Assembly (NCBI GenBank): GCA_019614645.1
Contig: JABWDB010000003.1
Location: 22,157,001-22,221,000 of the forward strand
Reading direction: 5' to 3'
DNA from: Stratiolaelaps scimitus
Taxonomy: Eukaryota; Arthropoda; Arachnida; Mesostigmata; Laelapidae
Length of the DNA: 64,000 nucleotides
Within the stretch, counting starts at the first letter, position 1. Each line of letters begins with the position of its first letter. Below are positions 51,050-61,597 of this stretch, piece by piece. Under the pieces are notes generated by a model that saw nothing but the letters and a program-made list of their open reading frames with translations, made no database searches and had not been told where the DNA came from. The position numbers were made by a program, and so were the translations under genes.

Positions 51050-51067
51050 AACGGATTCGAATCCGTT
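51050..51067. repeat. 18-bp perfect palindrome
   Basis: AACGGATTCGAATCCGTT is its own reverse complement. It also contains a word resembling a Pol III B box (GGATTCGAATCC), but no A box or cloverleaf surrounds it. Confidence 0.85.
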
Positions 51068-52472
51068 CGAAGCATTTTGCCTGCACTGTCCTGGTGGTTC
51101 GTGGGATTCAACCTTGAATACTGTTCTGGCTTTTACCTACCAGCCCCCGAAGGCCGATTGGGATGTCATGTGTTGGTATCAGCCATCACACATTGATCAA
51201 TAAATAGTTAATAAATACGTTTGTACAATATATTCTATTAGATTATGTGTGTCTAGTTGTATACTCATTCTATGCTTCAACTTGAACGGCTTGCGTGACA
51301 AGAGAAATGTCAGCGGCATAGTCGTGCTTGTATGCCTCGAACGCTGAGTCTCCATTTTAGGATTGTAGCCTGTATAGTAGTGCTGCTAGTGCCAAGGGGG
51401 GCTCCTATAACGCTTAGCATAAGCGAGGTCGCTACACTGCTCCGGGGTCCCGTGTACAGCGTGTGCGATATCGAAGTGTACGTCGCACGCGATGATGCGT
51501 CACTGTCCAATTTGTGTTTCCCTTCTCACAAATTACGTTGGCACAAATTAGTCCCACGTTTGTTTGCAATGCAGCTTTCTGCTTGGCTGGAAAGCTACCA
51601 GTCTGAAAGTGGTTGACGCCGCCGGCGGCTGAGCGACGAAGCGCTTACAAGCAAGCACCTGCAGACGACGTCGGTGCGTGAATCCTTTAGTTCTAAGGTA
51701 TTACGTGACTAACGCACATTTTAAGGCAGGTGGCACAGAGCACCCTAACTCAATTCTACCCGGGTGGACAGACACGACCCTGCCCACTGTAGCCACCACC
51801 CGAGACTGCCGTTGATATGGTATTTACAGGCAAGAAGATAAGAAGCAAAAATGTCCTCGTTTCTCAAGCGGATGCGACGGCTTACTTTGGTAATGCGTTT
51901 GCAACATGTCACGAAATATTCTTGTGTCAAAGATTCGCATTTCCCTTAATACAACTGCTGGGGGAGTTTTATGTCGACGAGGTAATACGATTGCCTAGCG
52001 ACCCAAGATGGGTGAGGACATGCCTTAAGTTCGTGAAGTGGCAGGCCGAAGAGGGGTCGATTATCCAGGCTCTGCTAGAAAATACGCCTAAGGGCAAGGC
52101 TATGGTAAACAGGTAAACATTGTGGACGTCTTCGTTTTTATCAGCGTAGATAGAGCCTTGCCGGGCACTCGCGGGAGTCGGCTTCAGAAGCTGAATTATT
52201 AAATTTGAATGAGTTGAATTGGAATAAATAGATCTTCAAGATGCAGATTTCGCGGGAAAAAAAAGTGACCGAGAATAATGATTCTTGCTGAAAGTAAACA
52301 GCCTGCACATCATATCCTGGGAAAGACTTCGGAAGTCCGTACGATTTGACGTGAAAACTGATGACATCGCCTGATGATATTGGCGCACGGAAGGACAGCG
52401 CTCAAATGCGTGAGCCACTTATCAGCCTTTCAATTTCATACTTTAGATGGGGACTTCTTGGCTTCATCGTAC

Positions 52473-52530
52473 CATCGTGGCGTGGCGTCAGGAAGATGTG
52501 GAAGGATTTTTCCTCCCGACATTTCTCATA
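52473..52530 (+). mobile_element. SINE-D body fragment
   Basis: GCGTCAGGAAGATGTGGAAG followed by GATTTTTCCTCCCGACATTTCTC matches the body of the copy at 43081-43190. The tRNA-like head is not recognisable here. Confidence 0.55.
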
Positions 52531-52881
52531 GTAATGCTGCCATATGGATAATGAGCACCGAAAGATGTCTAGTCAAAAGCTGTTCGTACTTCAGCAGCTG
52601 AAATGAGCGCCAATTTTCATGCGTATCTTACCTGGTGTTGTACATAGATTACCAAAAGAAAGCGTGGATAAAAACAACCGTTGTTTCGGTTGTAACCCAA
52701 GACGAAATATTACACATGTATAGTGGATAATAGCTAAAAGTTTCCCTTGCCTGATGCGTTTCGCGCGTCCTCCCGCTGTAAATTTTTTAGTGGCCCTGTC
52801 AAGAATCGCATTGCTCCTAACGCCAATAATTAGAAACGCACATGTGAGACGGAGAGCCATTGTCTTATATATGACGGTCGG

Positions 52882-52904
52882 TACACACACACACACACAC
52901 ACAC
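52882..52904. repeat. AC microsatellite
   Basis: (AC)n tract of about 11 units. Confidence 0.9.
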
Positions 52905-54141
52905 GCATTTCACGTGTAGGGCCATATACACGTGACGCCGTCGGCAGCGTCGACCGCAGCACCATCTAATAGAATGAGACACACACTCGCTCGATTACCC
53001 TCGAGGTAACCGGTCATGAGAACACTGGGAAGGTAGTACACCCACGTGTCGAATGCTGTTGTTCTTGCGAGACAAAATCTGCAGGCTCCTATTGACGGTG
53101 GGCGTTCAGAATGATCTCGAAAGCGACACAGGGGTCTTGACAAACGTGCTTGGCCCTTGTGATGAATAAAAATCGCCGCATCAAGCACATCTTAAAATCC
53201 TTGGTGTGCCCGAAAGCCACTAGCTGCCATATTTCCCCTTAGGTTAACAACGGGGAAATTTATTTTGGGAGTAGAAACTGTTGGTCCTCTCGTTGAGTGT
53301 TTCTGCCAGCGCAAGCCTGTTGCTAATTTTAACACGGTGCGTTCTTCTAAAAGCCAGAGAACACCTGGAGACGCGCACACGCACCTTGCGAGCAGCCATA
53401 AAAGGCAGAATACTTGATATGACAAAATATATCCTGTCAACTGGTCGCCGTAAGTTGTACCACTCTTCGGCTTTTTTTTTAGGTTTACTGGCTGGTATAT
53501 TTTATACGCATGGAGATTCACATGAGCGCAAATGATGGAATGAGTAATATGTTGGACATAATGGAAATATCATATGTTCAAACGATGATTCCATTTGCAG
53601 GTCAATATGTCCGATGCAAAATTCGGTGCAACTGTGCCAAGCTTTGCGCTACTCCGTGAACCACGATCCCTCTATTATTATTACTCATTGTTTAATACGT
53701 GCACTTATTTATAGATGTTGATTTTCTCCATCGGACGGCCTTTCGAACAACAGCCATACACTCAGTAAAATATGCTGTCACGGTATGAGACGTCATGGTT
53801 ATGGTATGATTCGAAAGAATATTTTGGACGCAAAAATGCCGCTATGGTCCGAATGACTATCTTAACTATCTTCGAAGGCCTAAAAGTTGGGCGTGTGTGC
53901 GTTTGTGGTAGACTCTATCCTTCTATTGCTAGATTATATGTTTTTGCCGCTTTTAGTTAGGTAGACTATAGGCACTATGTAGACCTATAGCCGTCGTAGA
54001 TCTGTTCTTGGGCCCAGTTCACGGTTAGTCAGTAGTGTAGTGTATTCGAAACACTTGATCCGTATTTTCTCACAGCTGCCTTCTCCTCGGCTGTCTTCCT
54101 CCTACGGCCGGTCTAGTTTTTGCCGGTGTAGCATTTCTTCA

Positions 54142-54235
54142 GGGACTGTCAGGAGAGGGAGCTCCTAGAATAGGTCCCATTCTAGGGACCTCCTAGCCAA
54201 TTCTAGGGACCTCCTAGAATAGGTCCCATTTCGGC
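54142..54235. repeat. Nested short repeats upstream of the tRNA cluster
   Basis: A 20-bp unit starting CTCCTAGAATAGG occurs at 54162-54181 and 54211-54230. A 15-bp unit, CTAGGGACCTCCTAG, occurs at 54182-54196 and 54203-54217. The units are partly self-complementary (CCTAG / CTAGG), so the block can also fold. It ends about 30 bp upstream of tRNA-Pro. Confidence 0.85.
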
Positions 54236-54263
54236 CTTATCCCCCCGACTTAACAATGTCGTT

Positions 54264-54335
54264 GGCTCGTTGGTCTAGCGGTATGATTCTCGCTTAGGGT
54301 GCGAGAGGTCCCGGGTTCAAATCCCGGACGAGCCC
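54264..54335 (+). tRNA. tRNA-Pro (anticodon AGG), copy 1
   Basis: This is a complete 72-nt proline tRNA without an intron. The acceptor GGCTCGT pairs with ACGAGCC and the discriminator is C. The anticodon arm CTCGC-TTAGGGT-GCGAG carries AGG. The T arm CCGGG-TTCAAAT-CCCGG is perfect and gives an intact B box. The A box is TGGTCTAGCGG. T-runs at 54339-54342 and 54344-54348 serve as Pol III terminator. It differs from the copy at 55224 by one base in the D loop (C for G), at a position that varies among animal proline tRNAs. It should be functional. Confidence 0.97.
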
Positions 54336-54429
54336 TCGTTTTCTTTTTGGTATCTTTCGATCGTTCATTGTATAGTTTGATCTGTACAAGGCAACGCTAG
54401 GTTGTGCCACGATGATAGGAGACACCGTA

Positions 54430-54502
54430 GCCCGGCTAGCTCAGTCGGTAGAGCATGAGACTCTTAATCTCAGGGTCGTGGGTTCGAGCCCCACGTTGGG
54501 CG
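54430..54502 (+). tRNA. tRNA-Lys (anticodon CUU)
   Basis: This is a complete 73-nt lysine tRNA without an intron, 94 bp downstream of tRNA-Pro in the same orientation. The acceptor GCCCGGC pairs with GTTGGGC through two G-U pairs, and the discriminator is G. The anticodon loop CTCTTAA carries CTT. The A box is TAGCTCAGTCGG and the B box is GGTTCGAGCCC. A TTTTT terminator is at 54509-54513. The sequence agrees with the strongly conserved animal tRNA-Lys(CUU) and should be functional. Confidence 0.97.
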
Positions 54503-55223
54503 CAATTGTTTTTAACCAACACTCTGCGAGGATCCCCTCCTCCGGATGCAATCATCTTCTTAATACCAGCCAGTAGGTCTACTTGTGTAGCCTCATTCCA
54601 ATTGAGCTGCCTGGTATAACCGGTAAAGCAACGCCTTATTGATGGTCAATAACCTCGATGCAGACAGTTCATTAAAAGAGTTCAGTTTGGGGCACAGAAC
54701 GTACATAGAAAGTTTTGCATGAACAAATTAACATTTGGTTAAATGTGTACAAACTGACACAAGATCGATACCAGGACATTTTCAAATGGTAGGTTTGCGG
54801 AAATTGAGTGAAGTAATTAGTAATCGATTAGAATAATTGGGGTTGACCGTTGATAAGTTTTCGTCTTTTCAATCACACCCGCTTTCACGTAGCTAATGTA
54901 AAACATGGCTACCATTTAAAATTAACTGTGGCAAAACATACTACTACCGGACATGCTACAAACGGACACCCCCTGTATATGCGGGCCGAGCAGTATCGGA
55001 CCCGTCATAACATAACGGCAAGCCTTGTAGACTATCGGCGTCACCGACTTTCACTTGGTCTGAAGGCCTCTGCATGGCAGACTCTCTTAAACTTTCCTCC
55101 ATACCTCCCAGCCCTTTATTTGATATTACAATGGGGGATTTTACTCTTGCTGAATGGAATAAATTATCATCAATTAATCACATCCATTCGATTCCATTAT
55201 TGATAATATTTCTCAAAATTGTC
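54503..55223. other. Spacer between tRNA-Lys and second tRNA-Pro
   Basis: No further tRNA or gene is seen. A 117-codon plus-strand frame at 54850-55203 has no recognisable domain. Confidence 0.5.
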
Positions 55224-55295
55224 GGCTCGTTGGTCTAGGGGTATGATTCTCGCTTAGGGTGCGAGAGGTCCCGGGTTCAAATCCCGGACGAGCCC
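55224..55295 (+). tRNA. tRNA-Pro (anticodon AGG), copy 2
   Basis: This 72-nt proline tRNA(AGG) has the same cloverleaf as the copy at 54264-54335 and differs only in the D loop (TCTAGGGG here). The terminator TTTT is at 55299-55302. The 3' flanks of the two copies match for about nine bases (CTCGTTTTC) and the 5' flanks are unrelated. The duplication was therefore either small or is old, with the gene body conserved. It should be functional. Confidence 0.97.
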
Positions 55296-55364
55296 TCGTT
55301 TTCCTGGTAAATTATATTCTAGCTCAGTAGACAAACTTTTATTAATATTACCAACTCATCACCA

Positions 55365-55620
55365 CAGTCGCCCAGGACGCCACCTACCACGCGAGTGTTT
55401 AGTGCCTGCCTTGTGGGGGTAAATTCGCCCGGCGTGGCCTTAGGCCCTAGCCACATAACGGGGCGGCACCCGGAGGTACGTTCGGTGCCTCAGCCACAAT
55501 CGCCTTCTCCAGATATCCTCCGTGGGTTGGCAAAGGCTCCAAGGCCTTCGGCCGCGTCACCTTAGCGACCTACTCTCTCCCGGCCCTCAGGACCATTGCT
55601 CTCTACTTGTTTCTCGGGAT
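55365..55620. other. GC-rich block of unknown nature
   Basis: About 250 bp stand out as GC-rich against AT-rich surroundings, with words such as CGCCCGGCGTGGCC and ACGGGGCGGCACCCGG. All frames carry stops or are short. It starts about 70 bp after tRNA-Pro copy 2. It could be a fragment of a GC-rich mobile element or an rDNA-like piece; I recognise neither. Confidence 0.4.
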
Positions 55621-56104
55621 TGACTTTACCAATTGTATTATACTTGTATATTATAATAATAATGATGAATACTTAGTTCACCAATCTATAATAAGCGCAT
55701 GTCCAGTATTGCGACTTACTTACCCGTTAGTCACAACTAACTGCAAAATATAAAAAACATAATTTCATTTGTGAAACTTGAATGTGTTCTGATAGTGGTA
55801 TTTTGCATCCGGACCGTGCACCTCTCGTGGTTACCACAGGAATTATTTGTATTGCAGATGTTCCTTTGATTAGCAGAGCAGGGAAATGCAAGTTGCGTTC
55901 GTAAAACGAATCAAACTGTGACATACATTTCATTTTCTACGTAAAGCAGATGTTGCATTGTATGGCAGAGACGAAACCAACTCAAAGTTGGGCTGTTGGG
56001 GCCGAGCAGCTCAACACAATATATACATGTTGATCGACGACACAAGTACCGAAAATAAATTAATATGAATGCTCTAAGTTCTTTTCGGTGTTGGTAATGG
56101 CACG
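55621..56104. other. Unassigned DNA
   Basis: Nothing was recognised. Confidence 0.5.
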
Positions 56105-56288
56105 CTATGCGGCCCGGTGGCGTGGTCCATTCGTGTAAATGCTGCAATCGGCGGAGATACGTATATGTGCGAGCTCGACCGCTACCGTTGCACATTTGCA
56201 TTTAAGGGGCGCCCGTCTTATGAAGCAATGCCGAAAGCAATTCCGTGGACGTTAAATGTTGGCTGTGAATCAGCCTGGAAAATTTAAA
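56105..56288 (+). mobile_element. SINE-A, near full-length copy
   Basis: The head (GCGGCCCGGTGGCGTGGTCC, then ATTCGTGTAAATGCTGCAATCGG) aligns with the tRNA-like head of the copy at 35085-35280. Its B box is decayed (GAGCTCGACCGC). The body is the best preserved in the window: GTTGCACATTTGCATTTAAG, GTCTTATGAAGCAATGCCG, GTGGACGTTAAATGTTGGC. It ends in the stem-loop GGCTGTGAATCAGCC and a short A-rich end. No target duplication is evident, so it is older than the 35-kb copy. Confidence 0.85.
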
Positions 56289-57005
56289 CAACGACATAAA
56301 TCCCATCGCATACGAGAACCAGTAGGAAACAGATGGTCGTGGACAACTAATCATTACATTATTCAGTATCCTTTATCAATCAAGGAAAACACATGCACTG
56401 TTCCGTTGGCATATATGCTCGTTTGCTGATACGTAGCCTAGCCCGGGTGCACCTTTTCTCCTCGAGCGAGAAACCCAATATTATGGATCCTTGTCGAAGC
56501 CGTTATCTAGCTTGTAGTAAAACTCAACCATCTCTAGTTCTTCGGTAGCTGACCGTCCGTCGCAGCCCGCGCCGTTGCCTCGAACAGGTTATACCGAAAC
56601 ATGCACTGCGCGATATGGTGAACATGTCTGTTTGATAGTGCAGCGAGAGCCAGCAGTGGTTGTTCATGAATTGCTTGAACTGCTAGTTAATCTATTGCAG
56701 GCCATTTGTAAAATCCGTACGCGCTTGACCTGCCCTGGTGACGACGTCTGCTGTCCGTCGGCCATTGAAGCTCAGCGAGTTAAGAAATATTACCTGTGTT
56801 TCGCCCGTACGCAGAGCCGATAGCTTTCGCCATCCGCCAGGGTGCGGAAACGCAGGCTGGTCTTCAGTGTCGCTGCCACTTCGGGCCGGTTGTCGTATCG
56901 AAGCTCGGACAAGGGGTGACACGAAGGGAACTCTCGAAACTGTCAGCGACACTATGAGCGAACGCAAAATATCGGGAGAATCTGTGGCTCGGAGCAGGAG
57001 GATCA

Positions 57006-57030
57006 GGGAGAGAGAGCGAGAGAGAGAGAT
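57006..57030. repeat. GA microsatellite
   Basis: Interrupted (GA)n tract. Confidence 0.85.
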
Positions 57031-57882
57031 CGTTTCCCACAAGACACAGGGCCGGAGGCTTTGGGTTGCGCTGATATATCGCGATATTATGAGCCGCGAT
57101 TGCTGGCCTGTGTATGTATATTCATAGAATTTTCATTTGAGTATATTCATAGAAAGTGAATTTCTTACTCTGGCAAGTCGTACGATGAACTACTCTAACT
57201 GCTTCTCTAATTATTGTATATTTAAAGTTGTACAAGTAAATTTGACGAAAGCAGCCTGGATTATTACGTGTGCTTGATAAACAACTCAGCGGCGTAGGTT
57301 CGACATTTTCAAATTTGCCTTGTGGCAAAGGTCTCGCCTTGAAACCAACATCAGTCACAGCTTGTCTGATTTCGGCCTGCGTCATCTATCAGATCATCTA
57401 CACAATATTATGCATGCTAGAGAAAAGAGCGGTGTGGAAATGCCCAACGAACTGAATGTCAAAATCTGAAAAAAAAAATGTTAACTTACTGATTCTTGGG
57501 CTTTTCGATAGTTGTCGAATGTTTGTTGTTGATTTGCTGTCTGTTGACGAACTCCGCTCGCAGATGTTTGTAGACTAGGTATTTTGGTTTTTGCACTTCT
57601 GGAACAACCAGCTGTAGAACACGATATGCATAATGACGATCTCGACAATCCGAAAATAGTTTCTCGTACACACAATGTTGAATCTTTTTCTTTCGCTTGC
57701 TTGTCCAGTACTGACAAATGCAGCGTGAGCAAACAGTAGGAGTTTGCTCTTGAGAGTTGGCGTTGCTGTAGGCCTTTTAGCGCGAACGATTTCTTCTTTG
57801 TGTATGTACTTCAATGGAACACGGCTCTACTGTGCTAACGTCGACTTTATTCCTCGTGGCTTCATCCAGGGTTTTCCTTTAC

Positions 57883-57955
57883 CAGCGAAGGAGTCAATCG
57901 CCGAAATAGAAATAACTATTAGTTATTTCTATTTCGGCGATTGACTCCTTCGCTG
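57883..57955. repeat. Perfect hairpin, 35-bp arms with 3-nt loop
   Basis: The arm 57883-57917 (starting CAGCGAAGGAGTCAATCG) is matched without a mismatch by its reverse complement at 57921-57955. The three bases between are ATT, and the first and last of these can pair too. No other sequence in the window shares the arm. This could be a template-switch (fold-back) mutation, the junction of a fold-back element, or an assembly artefact. Confidence 0.95.
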
Positions 57956-58453
57956 TACGCTCAATCGACGAATTTTGTTGATGAAGAGTGCGAAGGCGTG
58001 TTTTCAGGCTCTGGCATATATTTTCGATTGAAAATCCGGTAGACCTTCGCTGCTGCACCCATATAATTGGTTTCTATTATTAACTCAATTTTTTATTTCA
58101 CGGAAATACCGTGATATAGAACTGAAATTCCTCAAGAATTCCTCAAGTAAAATCACTAATTTACATTATTTATAAGCTATAATGGCATGGGAAAATAGCT
58201 GATGACCTATGGGCTACGTGTACTGCACCTACTCACACCATTAACGAACAAATGAGAACGCAGGAAACATGCGAATTTATTCCAACTTTAGAAGAAACAC
58301 AAAGGATCCACCTGTTGAGTTTCACTAGTAGTCCGCCCTATTCTAACCGCTTAGTTAATTTACCAAAAGGTAAATAAATACAATCAGTACATGTGATGGT
58401 AACTGAGGATCTTTGAATCTAGTGAATAACAATCCTTGATAATCTAGCAATCT

Positions 58454-58614
58454 GATTGATAACAATCTCAACAAATTTATAACAGTCTTTTGATTGATAA
58501 CAATCTCAACAAATTTATAACAGACTTTTGATTGATAACAATCTCAACAAATTGATTACAATATTTTGATTGATAACAATCTTCTAATTGGTAACAATCT
58601 CAACAAATTGCTAA
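58454..58614. repeat. Minisatellite with 38-bp unit, about four copies
   Basis: The units start at 58454, 58492, 58530 and 58568, each beginning GATTGATAACAATCT. The first three are 38 bp. The last is longer, carrying a partial internal duplication of AACAATCT. The first two differ by one base; later ones are more diverged. Diverged half-units extend to about 58430. Confidence 0.9.
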
Positions 58615-58833
58615 AGAATATTTTCGAATCTTTGATCTAATGAATAGCACTCAAGGCTTCCCGAAGATGCCTGGAGTACATTAGTCCGCTTGGTGTAGGT
58701 TCGAGCAGTTCCAGGTAAGGAAAATCACTCACAAATTCAATGGTTTAGTTTTGCAGCCCGAGTCCATCTTAATAACAGAACAATAACAGCTGAACGTCGG
58801 CCTGCCCTGAACTTACGATAAGCTGATGATTTG

Positions 58834-58983
58834 ACCCATAACGACCTTTTTTGGTGAGGGGGGGAGGCGGATTACGGGAATGCCTGATGCACATGCGCAC
58901 TGAGCGGTTCATCTCAAAACAGCGCAAGTGTGGAACTCACAAACCCACTAAAACCGCCTGCTTCCCCCCACCCATAACGACCT
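58834..58983. mobile_element. Insertion-like segment between 14-bp direct repeats
   Basis: ACCCATAACGACCT occurs at 58834-58847 and 58970-58983. The 122 bp between them start near a G-run with GAGGCGG and end in CCGCCTGCTTCCCCCC, giving imperfect inverted ends of about 12 bp. The layout is that of a short non-autonomous insertion with target-site duplication. No internal promoter boxes or A-tail are seen. It could also be a chance repeat within a G/C-run region. Confidence 0.45.
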
Positions 58984-60597
58984 AAAGTTGACATGTCTGC
59001 TAGAGCTGAAAGCTACTTGTTGAGTACGTCATAACGTCGTCGTCTGTATTGTATACACGGCCGTCATGAAGGGATGCTGTATTTGTATTGCACTTGGTAG
59101 ATACCGATAAAAACGGAGATTGTTTCTAGAGCGTTAGCTTATGTTGTGGAGCTGTGTCAAATGCCACTTGAAAGCCCACCAAGACTTCAAAATGTGATTG
59201 GCCACGACGAACATCTGTTTGCTCAGTTTTCTTCAGGAGAACTTCACACGCACGAATTGTGGAGTTCTCGCGTCTAAATCTAAGTTGTTCTTCGGGAAGG
59301 AGCTTAAGTTTCCTAAATAGAGGTCGTCCGGAGATATTCTATACATCGAAAACCAAGCGTTATAGCAAGGTGAAATTTGAATTTCTATACGTCTTCTGTT
59401 TAAGTGTAGCTTAGCTCTGGCTCAGCTTCTTAGAACCGAACTTCAAACGGAATAATTGGTATAATCGTTTACTGCTGGTATAATCTTTTCATTAGGGAGA
59501 TTGAACTGTTGGAGACCACGGAGAAGGCGAGTTCACCTCAGGCCATCTCACAAGTCTTGGCAAAAGGGATATGTGTACAGTTAAAATATGACACCAGTTA
59601 TTCGAGTGACCAGAAAGTAGGAGATTCTTTTTTGGACATCACCACGGCGAGCTTATTGACTCTCTCTCCCTCTCTATAATAGCTTACGGAGGCCAAACAT
59701 GAATCACCGGGACACCTCTTCTGTGCCCATGCAACTGATTGATTCGCTGTCTACGGCGTAATTTTCAAAGCTATCAGGGCCGTGCTCTCCTATATTTCCG
59801 TATACTCAGTATAGGATTCTTTATGACAAGAGTCAGTATCGAGACAAAAAATAGCATACCTGAGCTCGCCCTAAATATAACTTTTTTTTACCGAAAAAGC
59901 ACAAGATACTATCCAAGTCAAGGTCACAAATATACGGTCTAAGTCACCGGCAGTACGATACTGCTTTGATAACTCTAAGCCGCGATCAAATGACAAAAAA
60001 AGCTACGTACTTCTAGCGTCTGGAGACCGACACCCTGTTCGAGTTGGAAGTTGTGTCACTATCGTATGAGACACATGACCATCCGGCTGTAGAGACCAAC
60101 CAATAATCCTGACCAATAACTTGGGGGACTAGATAACTGGATCAAAGCGAGGGCTCAGCTAACTCAGTACGACCTTGGAAAAGTTCTACGCCAGGAAATT
60201 TCCTTCGTTTAGCGGTTGTGACCTTTTCGGGCCAAGGTAAGCTCTTCCGACCCTGACTGAATTAGAGTTGAAACAACTCCAGGAATGAATGACTGTTTTG
60301 TTCAGCTGGAAAATATCTTGAATTGGAAACCTTCGTAGGTGAACGAGTGCTATCACGAGAGACACATTCTTGAAAGACTACTCCTTAGATTGAGACACCC
60401 CGACGACGTTCAACATTCAAGTTTGTGAGGGTCTGAGTAATTTCGGCATATAAAAGCACATTCCCTGTCGGGCGTGGTGCTAGAGTTTTTAAGCCTATTA
60501 CAAAATGGCGATAAATAGATGTAATAACAGTTATATTTTCGCTTTAGTCGATAAGCGGCGCAAACGTCCTTGCGAATGAGGCCTTGACTCATTTTTA

Positions 60598-60630
<33 letters not shown>
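60598..60630. repeat. AAT microsatellite
   Basis: Uninterrupted (AAT)n tract of about 11 units. Confidence 0.95.
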
Positions 60631-61571
60631 GTGAAAAAGCACGTTCGTCGCGAGTGCTAGACATAAAGGTTAAAAAACATCTGGTCAAGTTATCACAGCG
60701 CAGTCGATAGAAAACGCTCACGCTCTGGTAATGACGTCTGCGTCGCCTGAGGGCTGATATTCGTCTGCGAGCAAGCTTCTGTCCAAGAGAACACTCTCAA
60801 TATTTACGGAAATGTAGCCTACTAACACGACGATAGAAATTAATATAAGTAACCGTATTCTATTTTGGCCTTGAGAACCAGAATCTCGAACGGTGCGGGT
60901 GCTTGATCTTATATTTACCCACGGTAAGGTTACACTGATAGTGATATTATATGCGCAGTCGCTTCCCTGCTTACTCAGCCTGTTTATCAACAAACGGCCT
61001 ATATCAATTTATTTAGCATTTACTGAACGAAGATCAACGGTGTAACAGAGCATAGTGGCAAGCGACAGTGGACGTTAATGGACGTCGCCTCTTCCAGTTT
61101 GCTCTGTAAGCACAAACATCAATGAATGATATCTAAGGCGTTTTCTTACAAATCGCCGAGGCCAACGAGATGTCTTGTGAGACGCAGAGAATTCGACGTT
61201 CCATATTGCCAATAGGGCGGATTTCTACGACGTTCTGTCTACGAGCTCTACAGCGTCCGTTCTACGGGTGGAAACGTACCTGAGTCGTCCATCGGTTCGC
61301 CGCATACAGGTGCCTGCTTTGATATATGCGGTGGAATTGGATAGGAACATATGCTATTTTGAGCGAAAGAAAGCCCATCTTATTAAGGGCATGGTATTTG
61401 CTATTTTTGTGCATCAAAAATTCCTAACTGAACTATGGAAACGGCCTCACCTGTACGATCCGTTGGTACCATAAGGTACACTTTTGATAATAGTTAATTA
61501 TGCTGAGAAGGTTCTGTGAGTTGTACTACGATGCATTATACACATATATATATATAGATCAAAATCATATA

Positions 61572-61597
61572 GACAGACTGTTTAGACACAGTCTGTC
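61572..61597. repeat. Perfect hairpin, 10-bp arms with 6-nt loop
   Basis: GACAGACTGT at 61572-61581 is matched by ACAGTCTGTC at 61588-61597. Confidence 0.85.

Larger units (their letters stand above)
51068..54141. other. Unassigned DNA
   Basis: No gene was recognised. A SINE-D body fragment and an AC microsatellite (listed separately) lie inside. The frames at 51332-51616 and 51817-52116 (about 95-100 codons, plus) have no recognisable domain. Confidence 0.4.
56289..58429. other. Unassigned DNA
   Basis: No gene was recognised. It contains a GA microsatellite (57006-57030), two copies of GTATATTCATAGAA near 57115 and 57139, and the long hairpin at 57883-57955. Confidence 0.45.
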
